The notes under the pieces are model-generated. The model ran no database searches and was not told where the DNA came from. It was given only the letters and a program-made list of their open reading frames with translations. Of a stretch of DNA of 64,000 bases, positions 1 to 6,420 are shown in pieces. Made by a program: the position numbers and the translations under genes. This DNA comes from Lysobacterales bacterium (GTDB lineage: Bacteria > Pseudomonadota > Gammaproteobacteria > Xanthomonadales > Ahniellaceae): positions 682,001 to 746,000 of the forward strand of contig JADKHK010000013.1 of NCBI GenBank assembly GCA_016721845.1, given 5' to 3'. Each line of letters starts with the position of its first letter. Positions within the stretch are counted from its first letter, which is position 1.

Positions 1-559
1 GCAGGTAGTCCAGATCCCATTGCAGCTCTTCGGCATCGCGGCCGAGGCCGGCGGTGCGGATGATCAAGCCCATCTCGTCGGGGAGCTTGAGCTCGTCCAT
101 CGTTTCCTTGAGGTTCGAACGATCCTCGCCCTCGATGCGGCGCGACACGCCGCCGGCACGCGGATTGTTCGGCATCAGCACGAGGTAACGGCCGGCCAGG
201 CTGATGAACGTGGTCAGGGCGGCGCCCTTGTTGCCGCGTTCTTCCTTGTCGACCTGGACGATGATCTCGCGACCTTCCTTCAACAACTCGCGGATGCCGG
301 CCTTGTTCGGGTCCAGTCCGGGCGTGAAGTATTCGCGTCCGATCTCCTTGAGCGGCAGGAATCCGTGGCGTTCGCCGCCGTATTCGATGAAACAGGCTTC
401 CAGGCTGGGTTCGACGCGGGTGATGCGACCCTTGTAGATGTTCGATTTCTTCTGCTCGCGCGACGGGATTTCGACATCGAGGTCAAACAGGTTTTGGCCA
501 TCGACGATAGCCACGCGCAACTCTTCCCGCTGAGTTGCGTTGATCAACATGCGCTTCAT
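1..559 (-). CDS. rne: Ribonuclease E, N-terminal part (3' end outside window)
   Basis: Endoribonuclease E, the core of the RNA degradosome that processes rRNA and tRNA precursors and starts mRNA decay. The visible 186 residues read MKRMLINATQREELRVAIVD and onward, which is the conserved start of the RNase E/G family. They include the S1 RNA-binding region (residues about 35-120, with NIYKGRVTRVEPSLEACFIE and YGGERHGFLPLKEI). The ATG at 559 gives the family-typical N-terminus, although the second in-frame ATG (codon 4) is equally compatible. The catalytic DNase I-like, Zn-link and C-terminal scaffold regions lie beyond base 1, so RNase E rather than RNase G is inferred from the N-terminus and from the divergent rluC neighbour, an arrangement also seen in E. 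coli. Confidence 0.93.
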   Translation of the reverse strand, partial: MKRMLINATQREELRVAIVDGQNLFDLDVEIPSREQKKSNIYKGRITRVEPSLEACFIEYGGERHGFLPLKEIGREYFTPGLDPNKAGIRELLKEGREIIVQVDKEERGNKGAALTTFISLAGRYLVLMPNNPRAGGVSRRIEGEDRSNLKETMDELKLPDEMGLIIRTAGLGRDAEELQWDLDYL

Positions 560-946
560 TGTGAATGCTTCCTTGCGCTCCTGGCGCGGCGCCCGCTTCG
601 GCACTGGATCTTCGGGTCGTCGCGCGCGGGGCTTTCGCCTCGCCACGCAGCGTTCGACTTCTTGGATCCGGCGGCGGTACGCCCGGTCGGGCGCAAACGT
701 TACTGGGGTGTTGGATTCGGTAGTCTCCGGTCGAATCCGGGCCGGTCGGTGACGTCACACCGAGGCGGTTGTGCTTCCGCACTATCCGCAAGAGCCTGCT
801 GCTCGGATACGATGCACGGGTGCAGGACGTTCTCGTCACTGCATCATTCCCGTCCCGTCCGTTGCGGCAGGCGCGACAAACGGCTTCGATAAGTAATTGA
901 TCGAAGCCCGTTTTCGACGCTGATCGCAGAGCGATTCTAGCCGCCG
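560..946. promoter_or_regulatory. rne/rluC divergent intergenic region, probable long rne leader
   Basis: This 387-base gap has no plausible gene. It must hold the promoters of both divergent genes. In E. coli the rne mRNA has a leader of about 360 nt through which RNase E autoregulates its own transcript; the similar spacing here suggests, but does not show, a comparable leader. The only strong structure I can see is the inverted repeat at 882-908. No convincing -35/-10 pair was recognised on either strand, and neither rluC nor rne has an obvious strong Shine-Dalgarno sequence. Confidence 0.5.
882..908. repeat. Perfect 9-bp inverted repeat between rne and rluC
   Basis: GGCTTCGAT (882-890) and ATCGAAGCC (900-908) are exact reverse complements separated by the AT-rich 9-base spacer AAGTAATTG. 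It lies 38 bases upstream of rluC and 323 bases upstream of rne. It could be an operator for the divergent promoters or a hairpin in the 5' part of the rne leader. A short T run (CGTTTT) follows on the plus strand, but no gene ends here, so a terminator is less likely. Confidence 0.55.
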
Positions 947-1927
947 ATGAGCAAACCCGCAAACCCGAGGCCGCCCGAGGCCGAAGTCGCCCCGATGCCG
1001 TCGGTCCAGATCCTCACGATCTCCGAGGATCGCGACGGCCAGCGCCTCGACAATTTCCTGTTCAACGCGCTCAAGGGTGTGCCGAAGACGCATGTCTATC
1101 GGCTGCTCCGGACCGGTCAGGTTCGGATCAATGGCAAGCGCTGCAAGCCCGATACCCGTATCGCGACCGGCGACCTGGTGCGGGTGCCGCCGGTGCGCGT
1201 GCCGGAGCCACGCGATCCCGGACAGGCGCCGGAGCGCCTGCTGCGCGCGGTGCCGACCTGGGTGGTGTTCGAGGATCGCCATTATCTGGTCTTCAACAAG
1301 CCCAGCGGGATTGCCGCGCATGGCGGCAGCGGCGTCAGTTTCGGCGCCATCGAACTGCTGCGTCAGGCCCGGCCCGATGAGGATTTCGAACTGGTGCATC
1401 GCCTCGACCGCGACACCAGTGGTGTGCTGGTGTTCGCCAAGCGGCGACCGGCCCTGACCCAGTTGCAGACCGAGATCCGCGAGAACCGCACCCGCAAGCG
1501 CTATCTGGCCTTGCTGTCCGGGCAGTTGCCGAAAGACAAGATGCACGTCGATGTCGCACTGGCGAAGAATGTGCTTCAGGGCGGCGAGCGCATGGTCACC
1601 GTCGACGACGACGGCAAGCCTTCCCGCAGCACGTTCCGGGTGCTCGAACGATTGCGCGACGCCACCTACGTCGAAGTCTTGATCGAGACCGGACGCACCC
1701 ACCAGATCCGCGTCCACGCCCAGCACCTAGGACATCCGCTGCTCGGCGACGACAAGTACGGCGATACCGAAGCGAATCGTGCCGCGAAGCAGCACGGCCT
1801 GAAGCGCCTGTTCCTGCATGCCGCCGAGTTCGGTTTCAGCGCGGGCGAACCGCGTCGCGATTACCGCTTCGAAGCGCCGCTGGCGCCGGAACTGGAAGCG
1901 GTCCTGGCGAAATGGCCGCGCGCGTAG
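947..1927 (+). CDS. rluC: 23S rRNA pseudouridine synthase RluC
   Basis: RluA-family pseudouridine synthase of 326 residues, expected to modify U955, U2504 and U2580 (E. coli numbering) of 23S rRNA. An N-terminal S4 RNA-binding domain (residues about 27-75, with GQRLDNFLFNALKGVPKTHV) is followed by the catalytic domain. Motif II is HRLDRDTSGVLVFAKR, in which the first Asp is the family's catalytic residue. Motif III is ETGRTHQIRVHAQHLGHPLL. Divergence from rne supports RluC rather than RluD or RluA. The start at 947 has little Shine-Dalgarno complementarity; a second ATG at 995 would remove only unconserved residues and remains possible. Confidence 0.93.
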   Translation: MSKPANPRPPEAEVAPMPSVQILTISEDRDGQRLDNFLFNALKGVPKTHVYRLLRTGQVRINGKRCKPDTRIATGDLVRVPPVRVPEPRDPGQAPERLLRAVPTWVVFEDRHYLVFNKPSGIAAHGGSGVSFGAIELLRQARPDEDFELVHRLDRDTSGVLVFAKRRPALTQLQTEIRENRTRKRYLALLSGQLPKDKMHVDVALAKNVLQGGERMVTVDDDGKPSRSTFRVLERLRDATYVEVLIETGRTHQIRVHAQHLGHPLLGDDKYGDTEANRAAKQHGLKRLFLHAAEFGFSAGEPRRDYRFEAPLAPELEAVLAKWPRA

Positions 1928-1937
1928 GCGCAGCGGC

Positions 1938-3164
1938 TCACGATCGCAACGAAGTGGCCTGCTCCCGGAAGGCCGGGTAGTAGGGGATGTGGGCGCTTCG
2001 TTGTCCTTCGTTGGTCTGGCTGATCCGAGCGCCCAGCATCCTGCACCAGTGTCCCAGTGGTCCCAGGTGACCATGTTGTTCGGTCAAATCGGCCAGCAAG
2101 GTCGTTCGCAGTACGGCGCGTTGCTGGATTGTCGCGATGCCCCACACTCGAACCTTGCTCGTCAGGTATTGCCGAAGCGTCTCCAGGGTGTGCAGAGCGC
2201 ACGCCTCGACGAATGTACGCGCATAGAGCGCCTCGTCCTGCGCGGCCGGCAGGTGTTTGACCAACTCGTTCCGGTACGTCTGTTCCATCCGTCCAATGAC
2301 GGGTTCCGGAATGCGATTGGTGCACCAGCACGTCGGGAAATGAATCCGTCCAAAGACGCCGTCGAGCATCGAATTGCCAAACGCTCCGTACTCGAAATCG
2401 ATCAGCCGGATGCCTTGATCGGCCAGCATCCAGTTGTCCGGGCAGGGGTCTCGGTGGGTATAGGTCCAGTACGGATGATCGTCCCGGAACAGCGCCGTCA
2501 ACCTGTCCACATCCGACAGCACCGCCGCACCCAGGTCGACGCCGAAATGGTTCGCGAGCCGTTGCAAGATCGCCTTGAAGCCGGCGCAGACTTGTTCGGG
2601 GCGCAGCGGGTCGGGCCGTGGCCCGAGGGCATCTCGAAGATCGACGAAGTCGCTCCGCCGGCTCGCCGACAGTCCGTGCATTCTGGCCAGGACGGACGCC
2701 ATGTCGATCAATGCGGTGTCTGCTGCGGTGGCGTCATTGCCAAGCAGGATCTGATCGAGTCGGGGGATCTGGCCCAGGTCTTCCATGACGAACAGACCCA
2801 AGTTGCGATCACCGCCGTAACATCGCGGAACGAGCAGCGGATCGCCGGTCAAGCGGCCGAGAAATTCCAGTCCCGCCCAATCGTTGAAGAGCGCGACCGC
2901 ACTGCCCTGCGATGAACTGGGATCGAACCGCTCGTTGTCGCGGCCAATTGCCCGCTTGACGATGATGCTTCGAGGCAGGGCACTGGGCCCGTCGACGACA
3001 TCAAACCGGAAAAGGATCGAGCGGCCACTGGCCTTGAAGCTGGTCCCATTCCCGAGCAGCACCGGGCCACCGAATCGGGACGAGAGAATCTGCTGGGCGG
3101 ACGCCGCGCTGTCGAGCATCAGTTCCTGGCTGAGTTGCGGCATGGCGCGATCAGGCGTATGCAT
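1938..3164 (-). CDS. Aminoglycoside/choline-kinase-like phosphotransferase, substrate unknown
   Basis: A 408-residue protein of the APH/protein-kinase-like superfamily. The catalytic loop THRDPCPDNW keeps the H-x-D-x4-N pattern (phosphoacceptor-activating Asp and metal-binding Asn). It is followed about 14 residues later by LIDFEYGAFG, equivalent to the metal-binding DxD/DFG segment. Upstream, SIIVKRA may hold the nucleotide-binding Lys and VMEDLGQ matches the hinge. Such proteins phosphorylate small molecules (aminoglycosides, choline, sugars, macrolides). Nothing in the sequence or neighbourhood identifies the substrate, and I do not infer antibiotic resistance. It converges on rluC with a 10-base gap and is followed upstream by phhB on the same strand. 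Confidence 0.75.
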   Translation of the reverse strand: MHTPDRAMPQLSQELMLDSAASAQQILSSRFGGPVLLGNGTSFKASGRSILFRFDVVDGPSALPRSIIVKRAIGRDNERFDPSSSQGSAVALFNDWAGLEFLGRLTGDPLLVPRCYGGDRNLGLFVMEDLGQIPRLDQILLGNDATAADTALIDMASVLARMHGLSASRRSDFVDLRDALGPRPDPLRPEQVCAGFKAILQRLANHFGVDLGAAVLSDVDRLTALFRDDHPYWTYTHRDPCPDNWMLADQGIRLIDFEYGAFGNSMLDGVFGRIHFPTCWCTNRIPEPVIGRMEQTYRNELVKHLPAAQDEALYARTFVEACALHTLETLRQYLTSKVRVWGIATIQQRAVLRTTLLADLTEQHGHLGPLGHWCRMLGARISQTNEGQRSAHIPYYPAFREQATSLRS

Positions 3165-3183
3165 AATCCGGCGACGACCGGCT

Positions 3184-3540
3184 TCAGGGTGCCCGATCGA
3201 CGTGCAGCATTTCGATTTTGGCGGCGCAGATGAAGTCGTTCTCGGAGAGGCCGCCGACGTCGTGGGTATTGAATCGGATCAGGCAATGGCCGTAGCCGAG
3301 TTCCATGTCCGGGTGATGGTCTTCGACGTGGGCGATCCAGGCCACCGCATTGACGAAGGTCATGGTGCGGTGAAAGTCGCGGAAGCGAAAATCCTTGCTG
3401 ATCAGATTGGCGTCTTCGGACAACGCCCATCCGGGCAACAACGACAGTTGCTGCTCGGCTTCGGTACGACTGAGCGCGTGTTCGGCCCCCTTGCGCGGCT
3501 TGCAGTGATGGGCGGCGAGCGAGGCGAGGGTCGGGCTCAT
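3184..3540 (-). CDS. phhB: Pterin-4a-carbinolamine dehydratase
   Basis: A 118-residue enzyme that dehydrates 4a-hydroxytetrahydrobiopterin, the step that recycles the cofactor of aromatic amino acid hydroxylases. The signature VEDHHPDMELGYGHCLIRF followed by THDVGGLSENDF contains the family's essential His pair and the TH..GGL motif. The open frame extends upstream to 3615, but the ATG at 3540 gives the usual PCD length and has a GGGAAA ribosome-binding sequence. No phenylalanine hydroxylase gene is nearby. It is divergent from nfuA; the 89-base gap contains the short palindrome GGAAAATTTCC (3542-3552), which overlaps the ribosome-binding region. Confidence 0.9.
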   Translation of the reverse strand: MSPTLASLAAHHCKPRKGAEHALSRTEAEQQLSLLPGWALSEDANLISKDFRFRDFHRTMTFVNAVAWIAHVEDHHPDMELGYGHCLIRFNTHDVGGLSENDFICAAKIEMLHVDRAP

Positions 3541-3629
3541 CGGAAAATTTCCCTGTCTTGTCGTGGTGTCGCGCGGCACCATATCGCCATCACCCGAATC
3601 GTCAAGTATTCGCATTCCAAGGTCACCTC

Positions 3630-4214
3630 ATGATTTCCATTTCCGATACCGCCCAGAGCCATTTCCGCCGCATTCTCGACAACCAGGGCGTCGGCGGGAT
3701 GGGCATTCGCCTGGCAGCCGTGCATCCGGGCACCGCCAAGGCCGATTGCCGGCTCGAATTCTGCGAACCCGCCGATCTCGATGGCCGCGAGTGGATGCTC
3801 GAGTGCAAGGGATTCAACCTCTATGTCGATGCAGCAAGCACCCAGTGGCTCGACGGCGCCGAGATCGACTACGCGCAGAGTGCCACCGGCGGACAGTTGA
3901 CGATCCGCGCCCCCCACATCAAGGGCCATGAGCCGGGCGCCGACGCCAGCATCGTGGAACGCGTGCGTTATGTCCTCGACCACGACATCGCGCCGCAGCT
4001 CGCGGCGCATGGCGGGCGCGTCGCGCTGGAAGAGATCGCCGCCGACGGTGTCGTCGTGCTGCGTTTCGGTGGGGGTTGCCACGGCTGCGGCATGGTCGAA
4101 ACCACGGTGCGCGAAGGCATCGAGAAGACGCTGATCGCGCGCGTTCCCGGCATCACCGCGGTCCGTGATGCCACCGACCACAGCTGTGGCGACAAGCCTT
4201 ACATCCGGCGCTGA
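3630..4214 (+). CDS. nfuA: Fe/S biogenesis protein NfuA
   Basis: A 194-residue Fe-S carrier that receives a [4Fe-4S] cluster and delivers it to apoproteins such as aconitase, especially under oxidative stress or iron limitation. The N-terminal half is a degenerate A-type carrier domain (starting MISISDTAQSHFRRILDNQG). The C-terminal half is the Nfu domain with the cluster-binding pair in GGGCHGCGMVETT (Cys150 and Cys153, against Cys149/Cys152 in the 191-residue E. coli protein). The frame opens earlier at 3558, but the ATG at 3630 has AAGG seven bases upstream and yields the family N-terminus. Confidence 0.95.
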   Translation: MISISDTAQSHFRRILDNQGVGGMGIRLAAVHPGTAKADCRLEFCEPADLDGREWMLECKGFNLYVDAASTQWLDGAEIDYAQSATGGQLTIRAPHIKGHEPGADASIVERVRYVLDHDIAPQLAAHGGRVALEEIAADGVVVLRFGGGCHGCGMVETTVREGIEKTLIARVPGITAVRDATDHSCGDKPYIRR

Positions 4215-4242
4215 AAAACGAAGCCCCGCACGCGGCGGGGCT
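4214..4242 (-). terminator. Intrinsic terminator of the cytochrome c pair
   Basis: AGCCCCGC (4222-4229) pairs with GCGGGGCT (4235-4242) around a five-base loop. Read on the minus strand the hairpin is followed by TTCGTTTTTC, a good U tract, 27 bases after the stop codon of the 4269-4601 cytochrome gene. On the plus strand it lies 7 bases after nfuA but lacks a U tract, so it may only weakly terminate that gene. Confidence 0.8.
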
Positions 4243-4268
4243 TGTCGGAAAGCTGGCGTCGCGCCACA

Positions 4269-4601
4269 TCAGTGGTGCGGAATTTCCTTGATGTCGCCCT
4301 TCTGAGATGCGAAGTAGGCCGCCAGGTCGTCGATATCCTGGTCCTTCAGGTTGGCGGCTTGCGCACCCATGATGGCGTTTGCACGGGCACCCGAGCGGTA
4401 ATCCTTCAGCACCTTGACGAGATAGTCCTCGTGCTGGCCAGCGAGCTTTGGCGTGTTGGCGTCGATCGGCTTGTTGCCATCGGGGCCGTGACAGGCGGCG
4501 CATACGGTCGACTTGGCCTTGCCGGCAGCAGCATCACCCGCGAATGCGGTCGGCGCGACCGCGAACAGGGCAACGGCAGAGATCAGAAAGAACTGGCGCA
4601 T
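4269..4601 (-). CDS. Small periplasmic monoheme cytochrome c
   Basis: A 110-residue class I cytochrome c with a Sec signal peptide (MRQFFLISAVALFAVAPTAF, probable cleavage after AFA). One heme site CAACHGPDG lies near the mature N-terminus, and the C-terminal region LKDQDIDDLAAYFASQKG is typical of cytochrome c4/c553-like folds. A distal methionine ligand is likely in the IMGAQAANL segment. The ATG at 4601 is preferred because GAGGA precedes it; a GTG at 4616 overlapping the previous stop is also in frame. It is the second gene of a two-cytochrome operon and ends at an intrinsic terminator. It probably shuttles electrons to a terminal oxidase or peroxidase. Confidence 0.88.
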   Translation of the reverse strand: MRQFFLISAVALFAVAPTAFAGDAAAGKAKSTVCAACHGPDGNKPIDANTPKLAGQHEDYLVKVLKDYRSGARANAIMGAQAANLKDQDIDDLAAYFASQKGDIKEIPHH

Positions 4602-4612
4602 CGGTGTCGTCC

Positions 4613-4930
4613 TCACTTCGCCGTGGAAAGGTAAGCCGCGAGATCGGCGATGTCCTGATCAGAAAAGCTCTGAGCCTGAGCTGCCATGGTCGGATGCTTG
4701 CGCTCGCCCTTCTTGTAGGCGTTCAGCGCATTGACCAAGTAGGTCTCGCTCTGGCCGGCGATGCGCGGCACGCTGTACATCGGATAGGTGTTCTTGTAAC
4801 CCGGAATGCCATGGCAGCCGGTACACGTGTAGGCGCGCTTCTTGCCGGCGTCGGCATTGCCGGCGGCCGCGGCGTCAAAGGCGAGGGTGCTGGCGGCCAG
4901 GGCCAGCGCAGTGATCAGCAGGCGGGACAT
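4613..4930 (-). CDS. Small periplasmic monoheme cytochrome c
   Basis: A 105-residue paralogue of the downstream cytochrome. It has a signal peptide (MSRLLITALALAASTLAF, cleavage near AAA-G), a heme site CTGCHGIPGYKN, a probable methionine ligand in HPTMAAQAQSF, and the same C-terminal SDQDIADLAAYLSTAK helix. The ATG at 4930 has AAGGA upstream. The YKNTYPMYSVPRIAGQ stretch between heme and axial methionine resembles the c4 family. The two genes are separated by only about 11 bases and are likely co-transcribed; together they look like the two halves of a diheme cytochrome c4 encoded as separate polypeptides. Confidence 0.88.
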   Translation of the reverse strand: MSRLLITALALAASTLAFDAAAAGNADAGKKRAYTCTGCHGIPGYKNTYPMYSVPRIAGQSETYLVNALNAYKKGERKHPTMAAQAQSFSDQDIADLAAYLSTAK

Positions 4931-5222
4931 CGTCGGATCGGTCCTTCTTTCATGCGGTTGGCGATGCAACCGGGGCGAAAAAACAGCCGTGGAGTATATC
5001 CATGGCGACCCGCAGTGGATAGCGGCGCCCATGCCTGATGGCACGGTTACCGGTCGATCTGACAGCTGTAACTGTGCGCCCGCCGCAGCCTGCGCTGACA
5101 TCGCCGCCGATTGCAGCCCGATCCGCGCTCGCCGCGACTTCCGGCCTATACGTCTGTGCCAGGTGTTCTATTAATATACAACACCAATACTCCCAGCCTG
5201 CTTCAGCATCGGCGATATAACT
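4931..5222. promoter_or_regulatory. Divergent promoter region between cytochrome pair and efflux operon
   Basis: This 292-base region has no gene. On the minus strand TATACT (4993-4998) is a candidate -10 for the cytochrome pair, but its -35 is poor. Near the efflux operon there is an AT-rich stretch, unusual for this genome, holding the interrupted palindrome at 5162-5185. The adaptor gene start at 5223 has no visible Shine-Dalgarno sequence. Confidence 0.4.
5162..5185. promoter_or_regulatory. Operator-like interrupted palindrome upstream of efflux operon
   Basis: GGTGTT (5162-5167) and AACACC (5180-5185) flank an AT-only-rich 12-base centre (CTATTAATATAC). The 24-base size, the AT-rich core and the position 38 bases before an RND efflux operon fit a repressor operator or promoter overlapped by one. 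No regulator gene is adjacent, so the binding protein is unknown. Confidence 0.4.
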
Positions 5223-6420
5223 ATGTATAAGAAACAATTGCTTGGAACGACTTTCTCCGCTGGAATCTTGGTCGCAATCATGATGCTGACGGCGTGCAGT
5301 CGTCCGGAGGGTGCGGGTGGCGAGGGCAAATCCGGAGATAGCGATGTCCCGGTGCCGGTCGAAGCGGCGACCGCAGCGCGCAAGGCCATCGTGGCCAGCT
5401 ACTCGGGCACTGCGGCGCTGGAGCCCGAGAATCAGGCCATGGTGGTCGCCAAGGCCAGCGGCGTGTTGCTCAAATTGATGGTCGAGGAGGGCGATATCGT
5501 CCGCACCGGTGACTTGCTGGCGCAGCTCGACCCTGAAAAGCCGCGACTCGAACTGGCCCGTGCCGAAGCCAACCTGAAACGCCTGGAGAACGACTTCCGT
5601 CGCTCCAGCGACCTGTTCACGCGCAAGCTGGTCAGTGCCGAAGCGCAGGAAAAGGCGCGGTTCGACCTGGAAACGCAGAAGGCGGCCTACGACATCGCCA
5701 AACTTGAACTTGACTACACCCGCATCGTTGCCCCGATCGGCGGCGTGATTTCGCTGCGGATGGTCAAGGAAGGCAATCTCATCCAGATCAACCAGGGGCT
5801 GTTCCGCATCGACGACTTCGATCCGCTGCTGGCGGTGCTGAACGTGCCCGAGCGGGAACTGACGACCATGCGCGCGGGGCAGACGGTGTCGATGCATGTC
5901 GATGCCTTGCCGGGTGTGCAGTTTCGAGGGATCGGTGGCGCGCGTCAGTCCGGTGGTCGATGCCGAGACCGGTACGTTCCGTGTCACCACCGAATACCGC
6001 GACGAGACGCAGCGCTTGAAGTCCGGCATGTTCGGCCGCGTCGACATCGTTTATGACCGGCGCGCCGATGCGCTGGTGATCCCGCGCGAAGCCTTGATCG
6101 AAGGCGATGCCGAGGCCGCGGTGTTCGTGCTTGAACCGGCACCGGCCGAAAAGGCGGACGCCAAGAAGGCCACGCCGGCACCGGGCTTCTTCTCGGGCTG
6201 GTTCGGTGGCAAGGACAAGGCGGCGGTCAAGCCGGAGAAGGACAGCAAGCCGGTGCCGACCTTCATCGCCAAGCGACGTGAAGTGAAACTCGGCTATACC
6301 AGCGGCACCGATGCCGAAATCGTGTCCGGTCTGAACGACGGAGACCGCGTCGTCACGGTCGGCAAGGCCGCGTTGCGCGATGGCGGCAAGGTGCAGGTCG
6401 TCGAGGCGAACACGCCATGA
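5223..6420 (+). pseudogene. RND efflux periplasmic adaptor (membrane fusion) lipoprotein, frameshifted
   Basis: Adaptor subunit of an RND pump. Residues 1-24 form a lipoprotein signal (lipobox LTAC, lipidated Cys about 25). The biotinyl-lipoyl/hairpin region with AKASGVLLKLMVEEGDIV follows, then a coiled-coil hairpin (LELARAEANLKRLENDF) and the beta-barrel. At about 5925 the frame shifts: after VSMHVDALPGVQF the first frame becomes nonsense and ends at 6056, while the next frame continues sensibly as EGSVARVSPVVDAETGTFRV to 6420. Removing one base at 5922-5925 (TTTC) restores one 398-residue protein. The downstream pump genes are intact, so a sequencing error is as likely as a real mutation. 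The C-terminal barrel contains an unusual Lys/Ala/Pro-rich insertion (AEKADAKKATPAPGFFSGWF). Confidence 0.85.

Noticed and set aside
836..1726. 296-residue minus-strand frame opposite rluC
   Set aside because: rluC on the plus strand is unambiguous, and this frame extends into the intergenic region without homology I can recognise.
1938..3164. Antibiotic-resistance kinase call for the APH-like gene
   Set aside because: The fold motif is present, but substrate specificity cannot be read from it and the chromosomal housekeeping context gives no support.
3541..3555. GGAAAATTTCC palindrome between phhB and nfuA as a regulator site
   Set aside because: Only five bases per arm, overlaps the phhB ribosome-binding region, and does not match the IscR or Fur sites I know closely enough to claim one.
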